Shown here in pieces: positions 8,137 to 14,769 of a stretch of 30,096 nt of DNA. Location of the stretch: positions 1 through 30,096 of IMG/VR virus record IMGVR_UViG_3300027963_000235, one strand, 5' to 3'. The notes under the pieces were generated by a model. That model saw only the letters and a program-made list of their open reading frames with translations. It was not told the DNA's origin and ran no database searches. The translations under genes were made by a program, and so were the position numbers. The DNA comes from a virus. Numbering within the stretch: the stretch's first letter is position 1; the number at the start of each line of letters is the position of its first letter.

Positions 8137-8337
8137 ATGAGTCTGTGCTACGGCTGTCAGAGTGAGCTTACGGAACTGCGCGGGAAACTCATCTGCCCCG
8201 CCTGCCATATGATCATCGAGACATGCTGCGAAGGCGGGCGCTGTACGTATAGCGACACAACAGTAGAACGCTGGAAAGAACTGACTAAAACAAGCGCTGA
8301 AAAATACAGCGCGTGGTGTAACAAAACCGCAAACTAA
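8137..8337 (+). CDS. Small zinc-ribbon protein
   Basis: This 66-residue protein has two CxxC knuckles, CYGC near the N-terminus and CPAC about 16 residues later, followed by a further cysteine cluster (ETCCEGGRC). This is a zinc-ribbon layout, as found in small nucleic-acid-binding or adaptor proteins. Starts at GTG 8128 or 8131 are possible, but ATG 8137 gives MSLCYGC and a minimal overlap with the upstream stop (8132-8134). The function is unknown. A long hairpin follows, so this may be the end of a transcript. Confidence 0.7.
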   Translation: MSLCYGCQSELTELRGKLICPACHMIIETCCEGGRCTYSDTTVERWKELTKTSAEKYSAWCNKTAN

Positions 8338-8366
8338 AAGATTTTGAGCAGAGGTTTCGTAACACC

Positions 8367-8414
8367 TGTGACAAAACATCGGTCGTTATCGTTAATGACC
8401 TAGGTTTTGTCACA
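8367..8414 (+). promoter_or_regulatory. Long intergenic hairpin
   Basis: Two 22-nt arms (8367-8388 and 8393-8414) around a TCGT loop pair at 20 of 22 positions, with one G-U pair and two mismatches. The outer 11 bp (TGTGACAAAAC with GTTTTGTCACA) are perfect. It fills the 100-bp gap between the zinc-ribbon and cupin genes. No long T tract follows (ATTTGATT), so it is not a classical terminator. It could be an RNase III processing site, an mRNA stabiliser or a protein-binding dyad. Confidence 0.65.
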
Positions 8415-8437
8415 TTTGATTAAATAAGGAGCACTTC

Positions 8438-8851
8438 GTGGCCGAGCCCAAGCGGTTTGTTTTGAATGCCGAGCAGCGCCCCTACGCCGAACACATATGG
8501 GGCAGCGAAGATTACATCTGGAACGGGCGGTATTGCGGCAAGAAAATCAAAGTAAACAAGGGCAAAACCAGCGAGTGGGTTTACCATCGGGTGCGCGACA
8601 AGGTGCTCTATGTGGAAAAGGGCAAGATTTTATTAAGCTATGGGTGGGACGATAACGAGAGCACCGCGGCGACTTTAACCATGACGCCCGATATGGCGTT
8701 TCACATTCCTCCGGGGATGTGGCACAAGTTCCAAGGTTTAGAAGAGACACAGATTCTAGAGTTGGGCACGCACCACAGCGACAAAGACGTGCTGACGACG
8801 AACGACACAGACTCAGAAAACACACCAGACGAAGACTCCCGCCACGTTTAA
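8438..8851 (+). CDS. Cupin protein, mannose-6-phosphate isomerase type
   Basis: This 137-residue single-domain cupin starts at a GTG with AAGGAG 7 nt upstream. It matches the C-terminal cupin of type II phosphomannose isomerase in pattern: WGSEDYIW at the N-terminus, KTSEWVYHR in the position of motif 1 (normally H-x-H), VEKGKILLSYG, and DMAFHIPPGMWHKFQG as motif 2 (His in the expected place). Motif 1 has SEWVYH rather than HxH, so the metal site may be altered. Phages use such cupins in sugar-nucleotide or small-molecule pathways, but no partner gene is seen here. The acidic tail (residues 118-137) looks disordered. Confidence 0.75.
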   Translation: MAEPKRFVLNAEQRPYAEHIWGSEDYIWNGRYCGKKIKVNKGKTSEWVYHRVRDKVLYVEKGKILLSYGWDDNESTAATLTMTPDMAFHIPPGMWHKFQGLEETQILELGTHHSDKDVLTTNDTDSENTPDEDSRHV

Positions 8852-8867
8852 ATAACAGAGGACGCCC

Positions 8868-10541
8868 ATGACACCGCAAGAATTTATTGCAGCGATGGAA
8901 CAGCAGATGGCCAAGCAGGCCGGCGGCGGTATGGGAGCGCTGATTCCCGCAGCTGCCCGCGGAGCTGCCCAGCAAGCAGCGCAGCAAGCCGCGCCAAGCA
9001 TGTTGCAGCGCGGTTTGAATGCTGCTGGTCGTGGGGTGGGTATCGCGGCTGACGAGAGCCTGACAGCGCTGAATAACTTGGGCGCAGCCACGCGGCACGG
9101 TGCTGGCAAGGTTGTGGACGCCGGCAAGGACTTTGTGAACGGGTTTCGCGGCAAGGGTGCGCCAGCGCCTGACGGTACTCCGCGGCTTACTGGACCCAAC
9201 CCCGGCACGGGCATGATTCCGAGCCGCCGGGCTGATAATTTTGCGCTGCCTGTCCGACCAGCCCCGCGCACATGGGGCAACATCGGCACAGGCGCAGCAG
9301 TAGCCGGCGGTACAGCTGCTGGTTTGACATCGCTTAAGAACAAATTGTTTTACGGCAATGGTCAAGACGCCGTAGCACCAATGCCGTATCCGGTCCAGCA
9401 CTCGCCTGCTCAAGGCGGTGGCGGCCTCATGGACATGTGGAACAACCTGCCGCTTGAAGCCCGCTACGCAATTGGTGCTGGTGTTCCGCTGGCGTTGATG
9501 GGTGCGTTTGCCCATGGTGGCGGCAATTCCGGGCTGGGTATGGGTCTGGGCGCAGCTGGACTGGGTCTGGCGGGCTTGGGAGCAGCGCACGGCGGCTATC
9601 TTGGAAAGAACATGCAGGGCGGCGCGCAAAGCATCATGGACATGCTCAACGGTCGTGGCGGCATCAACGGCGGTCAAGATCCCCACTATCACGCGTATCT
9701 GCAGGGCCAGCTGAATAACAATCTGGAAAACAACAGCGTGCGTGGCGTCAAGAAGAGCAGTGACTTGCAAGCATTCGGCGCTGCGCTTGAAAAGCTCTCG
9801 GCGGGTCGGTGCTGGACGGGCTACGAGCCAGTGCCGGGCAAGGCGCCCTATAGCAACGACTCCTGCCGACCCAAGGGCAAGAAGGCTACGAAGAAGAAGA
9901 CAGAAGAGAAGACAGCCGCCAAGGATTGCGGTTGTACTTCGATGACAGAGACGCCTTCGAGCCGCGGTACGCTCAAGAAGATCAATGATGAGCAGAAGAG
10001 CACGAACAGCCCGCAGCCCGAAGATGTCGGTATGACACAGCAGAAGATGTCGCAGGCGTACTTGTTTGGAAACGCTATTGGCAAAGAAGCTGGCTTTATG
10101 GGCGATGCTGCGCGGGGTATTGGCAACTTTGCCAGTAGCGCCGGCAACTACTTGCAGCAGACTGGTAACTCCATGCAGCGGGGTTTAAATAACTTTGCTG
10201 ATAGCAGCGACCAAGCTGCCAAGAGCATGTATTACAGCGGCGCACGCATGTATAACAATGTCACACTTCCGTTCCGGCAAGCCGGCGCAGCAGTAGGTGG
10301 TTTTGGGGAGGGTTTAGTGCAGGGCGCCAAGAACATCGCCAGCATTCCGGGTCAGATTGCCGCGCTGCCGGGCCAAGCAGCTACAGCGGCTGGCAACGCT
10401 ATTCAATCTGGCGCAACTGCAGCTGGCAACGCTATCCAGTCCGGCGTAGATACTGCTCGGTCGTACATTCCCAGCGTGCGTAGCCCGTTTCACTACCCGG
10501 GCCAGCCGGGGCAGCCAGCGCAGCCGGCAGGAGCCATGTAA
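8868..10541 (+). CDS. Large Gly/Ala-rich protein with repeated tag motifs
   Basis: This 557-residue protein begins MTPQEFIAAMEQQMAKQAGG, a tag with Phe6, Lys16, Ala18 and Gly19. Similar elements recur inside it: FGAALEKLSAG at residues 303-313 and YLFGNAIGKEAGF at 398-410. Residues 205-245 form a long Gly-rich hydrophobic stretch. Residues 314-327 hold a Cys box (RCWTGYEPVPGKAPYSNDSC), followed by a Lys-rich linker and CGC. The C-terminal quarter has an 11-residue repeat (GNAIQSG) and a Pro/Gln end. An in-frame ATG at 10032 opens a unit that looks like another tagged protein, so this may be a fusion or a processed polyprotein. A virion or ejected role is inferred from the composition. Confidence 0.8.
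   Translation: MTPQEFIAAMEQQMAKQAGGGMGALIPAAARGAAQQAAQQAAPSMLQRGLNAAGRGVGIAADESLTALNNLGAATRHGAGKVVDAGKDFVNGFRGKGAPAPDGTPRLTGPNPGTGMIPSRRADNFALPVRPAPRTWGNIGTGAAVAGGTAAGLTSLKNKLFYGNGQDAVAPMPYPVQHSPAQGGGGLMDMWNNLPLEARYAIGAGVPLALMGAFAHGGGNSGLGMGLGAAGLGLAGLGAAHGGYLGKNMQGGAQSIMDMLNGRGGINGGQDPHYHAYLQGQLNNNLENNSVRGVKKSSDLQAFGAALEKLSAGRCWTGYEPVPGKAPYSNDSCRPKGKKATKKKTEEKTAAKDCGCTSMTETPSSRGTLKKINDEQKSTNSPQPEDVGMTQQKMSQAYLFGNAIGKEAGFMGDAARGIGNFASSAGNYLQQTGNSMQRGLNNFADSSDQAAKSMYYSGARMYNNVTLPFRQAGAAVGGFGEGLVQGAKNIASIPGQIAALPGQAATAAGNAIQSGATAAGNAIQSGVDTARSYIPSVRSPFHYPGQPGQPAQPAGAM
10386..10451 (+). repeat. 33-bp tandem repeat, two copies, in coding sequence
   Basis: Two adjacent 33-nt units encode AAGNAIQSGAT and AAGNAIQSGVD near the C-terminus of the 557-residue protein. 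The first eight codons of each unit are nearly identical in DNA as well, which suggests a recent duplication. Confidence 0.85.
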
Positions 10542-10599
10542 CAGCATTGAAATAACATAATCTCGTCCTAGCCACAGCCACGGAAGGCGTGTTAACCAT

Positions 10600-11307
10600 A
10601 TGGGCAAAAAACCGCAGACCCCGAAGGTCGCGCAGCGAGCCAAGAAACATCAAGAGAAGCAAAAACAAGAAAAGGCAGCGGTTTATCAGCCGGTTGACAT
10701 CGAATGGCGCACGTCCGGCCAGAAGCGGGCATGGGACTTACTTGGCGAGAACGATGTGAGCTTTTTATTGGGCTCAGCCGGCTCTGGCAAGACGTTCTTA
10801 GCCATGGCGTATGCGATCAACGCTATTCTGTCGCAGACCCACTCCAATATCATTCTTACTCGGCCCATTGTGGACGCTGGTGAGAAGCTTGGGTTCTTGC
10901 CGGGCACGTTCGGGGACAAAGTGAATCCCTACATGCAGCCCCTGTTTGACACGATGGACACGCTTTTGGGCAAGTTCAGCTCCAAGCGTGAAGTCATTAA
11001 CAAAGCTGTGTCATTGGCGCCGCTGTGCTACATGCGCGGGCGTACATTCAATGACGCCGTGTGTATTCTCGATGAAGCTCAGAACGCCACATACACGCAG
11101 CTGAAACTCTTCTTGTCCCGCTTTGGCCGCAATACCAAAGTGATTGTTACGGGTGACTTGCACCAGAGCGACTTGCCATTCTCGCCGGCGCCGCTTGGCG
11201 AAGTAGTGGAGAAGCTCAAGGGCACAAGCGGCATTGGCGCGATGCAGTTTAACCACGGCGACGTGGTCAGGCATCCGCTTGTCGCAGCTATCTTGAAAAA
11301 GCTGTAG
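10600..11307 (+). CDS. phoH: PhoH-like ATPase
   Basis: The 235-residue protein is a PhoH-family P-loop ATPase. The Walker A motif is GSAGSGKT at residues 58-65, after the family-typical QKRAWDLL helix. LTRPIVDAGEKLGFLPG follows, and the Walker B is VCILDEAQNAT near residue 147, then VTGDLHQSDL as sensor. The first 30 residues are a Lys/Gln-rich basic extension. PhoH proteins are common in phages; some bind or unwind RNA, but the phage role is unsettled. A 58-bp gap separates it from the upstream gene, and promoter B follows directly, so PhoH may close a transcription unit. Confidence 0.95.
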   Translation: MGKKPQTPKVAQRAKKHQEKQKQEKAAVYQPVDIEWRTSGQKRAWDLLGENDVSFLLGSAGSGKTFLAMAYAINAILSQTHSNIILTRPIVDAGEKLGFLPGTFGDKVNPYMQPLFDTMDTLLGKFSSKREVINKAVSLAPLCYMRGRTFNDAVCILDEAQNATYTQLKLFLSRFGRNTKVIVTGDLHQSDLPFSPAPLGEVVEKLKGTSGIGAMQFNHGDVVRHPLVAAILKKL

Positions 11308-11314
11308 TCAAGTC

Positions 11315-11343
11315 TTGACCTCTTTTCAGGGGGGTCGTAGACT
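11315..11343 (+). promoter_or_regulatory. Sigma70-like promoter (B)
   Basis: TTGACC (11315-11320) is followed after exactly 17 nt by TAGACT (11338-11343), in the 63-bp gap between phoH and the next gene. The -35 matches TTGACA at 5 of 6 positions. The bases TAGACTGCGCGC (11338-11349) recur exactly at 13606-13617. The spacer shares CTTTTC with promoter D at 15824. It likely drives the 11371-13589 genes. Confidence 0.7.
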
Positions 11344-11370
11344 GCGCGCACCTCTAGCGAAAGGATGCGC

Positions 11371-12024
11371 ATGTCACGGATTATTGAGGTCACGCCCTCG
11401 CGAGACGTTCAAGATTGCGCCAGAAAAATGGCGGCAGAGTTTGCAGAAATGTGTCAGGCTGCGCACGGTACTCCGCACCTGCCTAATTCCATTACTGCTG
11501 GCAAACGCACGCCATACGGGATGCTCGCCGAAGTAGGGCTTGACGAGTATTATGGCGCTTCAACATGGCGCCACAGTGTAAGCCGAGAAATATACAACTG
11601 TGATCGCGTGCACCCAGCGCTGCAAGAGATAGATATCAAAGCAAAATTTTGCACGTCCCGACCAAAGTTAAACTTCTTGGGTTCTGTTGCAGACACACGC
11701 AAGTCTGGCGGCATGCCAAAATGCGACTGGTTTATTCATGTCCGTGTGCTTGAGGATTTCTCAAAGCTGTACATATGCGGCTTTATACCGCGTGATTTAT
11801 TTGCCGCATTCGCGTTTTACGGCGTCAAAGGGGAACGCGAAGAGCCAAACAATCCGTACAACCTGTTTTGCTTTACCGAGAATTGCTGGAATGTCCCGTA
11901 CGGCCGCATGTTTTGCCCGCCGAAAACAGCGGATGACTTTCATTTATTGCTTGAAGAAGCGCAGCAGATTAGAGAAGCGCTGGCTCAAATTCAAGAAGCA
12001 AAGGCAGCAACATGCGCATCTTAG
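11371..12024 (+). CDS. Unknown protein, possible PD-(D/E)xK nuclease fold
   Basis: I do not recognise this 217-residue protein. The start is set at ATG 11371, because AAAGGA lies 5 nt upstream, whereas ATG 11365 sits directly on it. GLDEYYGA is followed later by IDIKAKF and, after FLGSVADTRKSGG, by CDWFIHVRVL. The order of an acidic residue, a strand with DxK and a following strand loosely fits PD-(D/E)xK nucleases, but this is only a suggestion. Cysteines are frequent in the C-terminal half (CGF, CFTENCW, MFCPP). The tail is helical and Glu/Ala-rich. Its stop overlaps the start of the methyltransferase gene by 13 bp. Confidence 0.7.
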   Translation: MSRIIEVTPSRDVQDCARKMAAEFAEMCQAAHGTPHLPNSITAGKRTPYGMLAEVGLDEYYGASTWRHSVSREIYNCDRVHPALQEIDIKAKFCTSRPKLNFLGSVADTRKSGGMPKCDWFIHVRVLEDFSKLYICGFIPRDLFAAFAFYGVKGEREEPNNPYNLFCFTENCWNVPYGRMFCPPKTADDFHLLLEEAQQIREALAQIQEAKAATCAS

Positions 12025-12548
12025 ACGTAGGCTGCGGTCCCGGAATCTATGTCACAGCGTTGCGAGAGCTGGGCATTGAAGCAGACGGCATGGACTTAGA
12101 CCCACGCAGTCCGTTTACCCAGCTCGACGTGTTCTCAGAAGAGTTTCTGAACTTATACACGCCGCAGAAGTACGACCTGTGTATTTCGCTGGAAGTCGGC
12201 GAGCATCTGGGCAAAGAGTGGGCGAATGAGTTTGTCCGGCGTTTAACACAAGTCGCGCCCACTGTGTTATTCAGCGCAGCGCTTCCGGGACAAGGCGGGC
12301 ACGGACACATTAACTGCCAGCCCAAGGAATACTGGATCGAGAAGTTCGGCCTGTGCAACTATGTGCTAGACGATAAGGCCACAGAAAGCCTCGTCGGATT
12401 CATGCGGCAGGGGTATCATATGGGCTGGTTCGTCAACAACGCCATGGTGTTCAAAGCTTATGGCGATGTGTACTACGACCAGATCATTCAGGAAGAGACG
12501 CCGCAGGCCCAGCGCTTGGCTGACTATCTCAAAACAAACCCGCTGTAA
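12012..12548 (+). CDS. Class I SAM-dependent methyltransferase
   Basis: This 178-residue protein has a Rossmann-fold methyltransferase core: motif I is ILDVGCGPG (residues 3-11), the acidic loop after strand 2 is GMDLDPRS, motif IV is YDLCISLEVGEHL, and a following strand is PTVLFSAALPGQGG. The pattern is that of small-molecule or sugar methyltransferases (Methyltransf_23/25-like) rather than DNA methyltransferases, since no DPPY/NPPY is present. The N-terminus starts at motif I, so the usual leading helix is missing; the domain is compact. It overlaps the upstream gene, and the ferritin-like gene follows after 12 bp. The substrate is unknown. Confidence 0.88.
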   Translation: MRILDVGCGPGIYVTALRELGIEADGMDLDPRSPFTQLDVFSEEFLNLYTPQKYDLCISLEVGEHLGKEWANEFVRRLTQVAPTVLFSAALPGQGGHGHINCQPKEYWIEKFGLCNYVLDDKATESLVGFMRQGYHMGWFVNNAMVFKAYGDVYYDQIIQEETPQAQRLADYLKTNPL

Positions 12549-12560
12549 AGGAATACGCAC

Positions 12561-13034
12561 ATGACGCTGAGCCAATTTCTAGAGATCATGAACGGCGACT
12601 TAGCCAACGAGTGGACGCATTTGAGCTTTTATCTCTATCACGCCAGCTCTGTTTCTGGTCTGCACGCGCACGAGTACAAAGAGTTCTTCACCAAGGCAGC
12701 AGAGGGTGAAATGGCCCACGTGCAGGCGTTTTTAGACCGGCTTCTGGGTCTGAATTACGCACAGCCGTGTCAGGGGCCAAAGCCGTTTGCGTATGCTGCC
12801 CGCGTTGAAGATATCTTAACGCTGGCCATCAAGCTTGAAGAGGACGTGGTCACGAACTACACGTATCGGCTGAAACAGTTAGACGATTTAGGTATTGCGC
12901 ACCCTGAGACAGCCGCGTATCTCAAGGTGTTCTACGAAGACCAGATCCAAGACAGCTACGAGGATTGCGAGCACATGCGCCGGCTGGTAGCGTACAGCGT
13001 GAGTAGCTTAGAGCCGCAGAAACGTGGCGACTGA
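12561..13034 (+). CDS. Ferritin-like diiron protein (bacterioferritin type)
   Basis: This 157-residue four-helix ferritin-like protein has carboxylates at bacterioferritin-like spacing: Glu17 (ANEWTH), Glu50 and His53 (EGEMAH), Glu93/Glu94 (KLEED) and Glu126/Asp127 (YEDQIQD). The second ExxH motif of bacterioferritin is not conserved; Gln or Ile stands in place of His, so one iron site may be altered. The length is right for a full ferritin subunit. The family stores iron or detoxifies H2O2 with Fe(II). In a phage it could protect DNA from oxidative damage, or it could be an unrelated diiron enzyme. The ATG has AAAGGAA upstream. Confidence 0.82.
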   Translation: MTLSQFLEIMNGDLANEWTHLSFYLYHASSVSGLHAHEYKEFFTKAAEGEMAHVQAFLDRLLGLNYAQPCQGPKPFAYAARVEDILTLAIKLEEDVVTNYTYRLKQLDDLGIAHPETAAYLKVFYEDQIQDSYEDCEHMRRLVAYSVSSLEPQKRGD

Positions 13035-13061
13035 GTCTTTATTTCACAGAAAGGATTCGTT

Positions 13062-13589
13062 ATGTCTAACGTGCGTATTGCGCCGCTGATTGAGCAAATA
13101 TGGACGATCATCGACGCGCAACATGAGATTCGGGCAACGGTTGAAGCTGGTGCACCGCAAGATCAATTACGCAAGCTCAATCAGTGGGAGATGGAGTATG
13201 ACCAAGAGCTGTGTAATCTTTGCGGTATTCTGGATGAAGAGTTTGATTACTCCATAGACTCGGCTATTAACTCTGATTTGTGCTCTGCCACGAACATCGA
13301 ACTGTTTGTGTATCAAAGTATTTATGACTTTGAGAACGAATCGGAAGAAGAAAAGGCGCTGACCCGCACCGTGAGTGAGCATGATTTAGCCGCGTACAAC
13401 ACGGCCAAACGCGACGAGATCGGCTATCGGTATGTGCTGGACATCAAGCCCACGTTTAACGGCGTGATTGTGCGGTCTAAAAGCGTCAAACAAGTTGGCG
13501 ACGCTCCGCCTGTAAACTATGACGACGTTGTTGATCTCTGCGACGAAATTGCCATTGTGCTTAACACTGTGTACGAGCTGGAATACTGA
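13062..13589 (+). CDS. Acidic protein of unknown function
   Basis: I do not recognise this 175-residue protein. It is acidic, with Glu/Asp-rich stretches (FDYSIDSAINSD, FENESEEEKALT) and mostly helical-looking N- and C-terminal thirds, and a basic strand pair in the middle (VLDIKPTFNGVIVRSKSVKQ). No signal peptide or membrane segment is present. The start is supported by AGAAAGGA 8 nt upstream. It ends just before the structured leader of the homing endonuclease. Confidence 0.75.
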   Translation: MSNVRIAPLIEQIWTIIDAQHEIRATVEAGAPQDQLRKLNQWEMEYDQELCNLCGILDEEFDYSIDSAINSDLCSATNIELFVYQSIYDFENESEEEKALTRTVSEHDLAAYNTAKRDEIGYRYVLDIKPTFNGVIVRSKSVKQVGDAPPVNYDDVVDLCDEIAIVLNTVYELEY

Positions 13590-13605
13590 TACCCCCTGCT
13601 AGTGT

Positions 13606-13690
13606 TAGACTGCGCGCTGTAAAACAGCTACATTAATATCTGCCGGTTAGACGGATCTAACCGCTTATTCACACTGAATGGACTCAGTGT
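13606..13690 (+). promoter_or_regulatory. Structured leader with three tandem hairpins
   Basis: The 102-bp gap upstream of the homing endonuclease begins with TAGACTGCGCGC (13606-13617), identical to the -10 region of promoter B. It then has three stem-loops in a row: GCTGT/ACAGC (13616-13628), CGGTTAG/CTAACCG around ACGGAT (13644-13663) and ACACTGA/TCAGTGT around ATGGAC (13671-13690). The last ends one base before the ATG at 13692, and no clear Shine-Dalgarno is present. This suggests translation held low by RNA structure, as in some T4 homing-endonuclease genes. A matching -35 is weak. Confidence 0.6.
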
Positions 13691-13691
13691 A

Positions 13692-14381
13692 ATGCAGAAG
13701 CGCTGGCACTATCTGTACGTCATTGTGTACCCATCGCTGGGGCACAAGCTCTACTACGGCTCCCGCGTCTCGACAGCACACCCCGATAAAGATATCGGGT
13801 ACTTTGGGTCGTCGATGACGTTTGCGCACTACAACGACCCCGAGCACGTCGAATATCAAGCTGACGCGCTGAAAGTCGTTCTCTGGGCAAAGTATCAGAC
13901 GCACGGGAAACGAAACACCGCGGCGCTATCCAAGGCAGAGTCAGCGCTGATTAAAACAGCGCTAGACGAGCACGGGCTAGACGCTTGTTTAAATAGAAAT
14001 ATCAACGGGCGGGTCTATCTCACACCGGAAGAACAAGCCCGGGCGTTTGAGCGCTCGCAGGCCAACGGTGGCGGGTTTTCTGGCATGACCCACGCAGACT
14101 GGCTCAAGACCTGCGCGTCGGGGGGCAAGAAAGCAGCGAAGCTCAAGAAAGGCGTTCACGGCATGACGCCCGAACAGCACAGAGCGGCTATTACCAAGGG
14201 CCACGCCACGATCACTGAAAAATACTCCAAGACGTACACCTTTTGCACGCCGTACGGCAAAGAAGTCACCATCACTAATCTCAGCGAGTTCTGCCGACTG
14301 CATCATCTCAGCGACTGCCACATGCGCAGCCTGAATAGCGGCCGCATTAACTCGCACAAGGGCTGGCGCAGGCCAGAGTAA
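13692..14381 (+). CDS. GIY-YIG-type homing endonuclease
   Basis: This 229-residue putative homing endonuclease has the GIY-YIG-like elements HYLYVIV, KLYYGSRV and DIGYFGSS at residues 6-41, and the catalytic glutamate is likely in SKAESALI. The C-terminal 45 residues (TPYGKEVTITNLSEFCRLH ... HKGWRRPE) form a NUMOD-like, helix-turn-helix DNA-binding module used by phage GIY-YIG and HNH homing enzymes. The middle is a Lys/Gly linker (GGKKAAKLKKGVHGMTPEQH). The enzyme would cut cognate DNA lacking the gene and promote its own spread. The unusual hairpin leader and its separate position support a mobile, self-contained gene between 13589 and 14387. Confidence 0.78.
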   Translation: MQKRWHYLYVIVYPSLGHKLYYGSRVSTAHPDKDIGYFGSSMTFAHYNDPEHVEYQADALKVVLWAKYQTHGKRNTAALSKAESALIKTALDEHGLDACLNRNINGRVYLTPEEQARAFERSQANGGGFSGMTHADWLKTCASGGKKAAKLKKGVHGMTPEQHRAAITKGHATITEKYSKTYTFCTPYGKEVTITNLSEFCRLHHLSDCHMRSLNSGRINSHKGWRRPE

Positions 14382-14386
14382 CAATC

Positions 14387-14767
14387 ATGTTTGACCAGAT
14401 TACAACGGCGTATATTACAGCGCTCTTTCTCATCTGCATGGGCTACGTGGCGGGTTATATCGTGGGCCGCTTAGATATCATTTACGGAGCGCTGCGCATT
14501 CTGGTGGGCATTGCAAAAGGCGCTGTGGAAACACCCAGTGTCCAGACGCCAGTCATGCAAACCAGCGCAGCCTCGCGGCGTTTCTCAGTAGCGCCTGTAG
14601 TTGAGTCGCCGGCTACGCGTGTGGATATTAACGAAACGAAGTTTGTAGCGCCTATTTCTACAGCCGGCATGGAACGCACGAATGATGTGGCCCTTGGCAA
14701 AACCACTGCGACACAGGATGATATTGGTGCCTCTGTCTCCAAGTTAGCTCAGCTCAAAGGAAAGTAA
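14387..14767 (+). CDS. Single-pass membrane-anchored protein
   Basis: The 126-residue protein has one N-terminal membrane helix (AYITALFLICMGYVAGYIVG) followed by RLDII and a second weakly hydrophobic stretch. A long Ser/Thr/Ala/Val-rich, probably disordered cytoplasmic part ends in a short helix, SVSKLAQLKGK. I do not recognise a family. It ends 2 bp before the actin-like ATPase gene, so the two are almost certainly co-translated. It could be the membrane partner of that ATPase; this is inferred from position only. Confidence 0.75.
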   Translation: MFDQITTAYITALFLICMGYVAGYIVGRLDIIYGALRILVGIAKGAVETPSVQTPVMQTSAASRRFSVAPVVESPATRVDINETKFVAPISTAGMERTNDVALGKTTATQDDIGASVSKLAQLKGK

Positions 14768-14769
14768 TC

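Noticed and set aside
8547-9770. 407-codon open frame on the minus strand
   Set aside because: It is antisense to the cupin and tagged-protein genes, is full of Cys/Arg/Ser without domains, and arises from the GC-rich Ala/Gly codons of the plus strand.
10546-10580. TTGAAA and CATAAT boxes before phoH
   Set aside because: The spacing does not fit a promoter; the A/T-rich gap produces such matches by chance.
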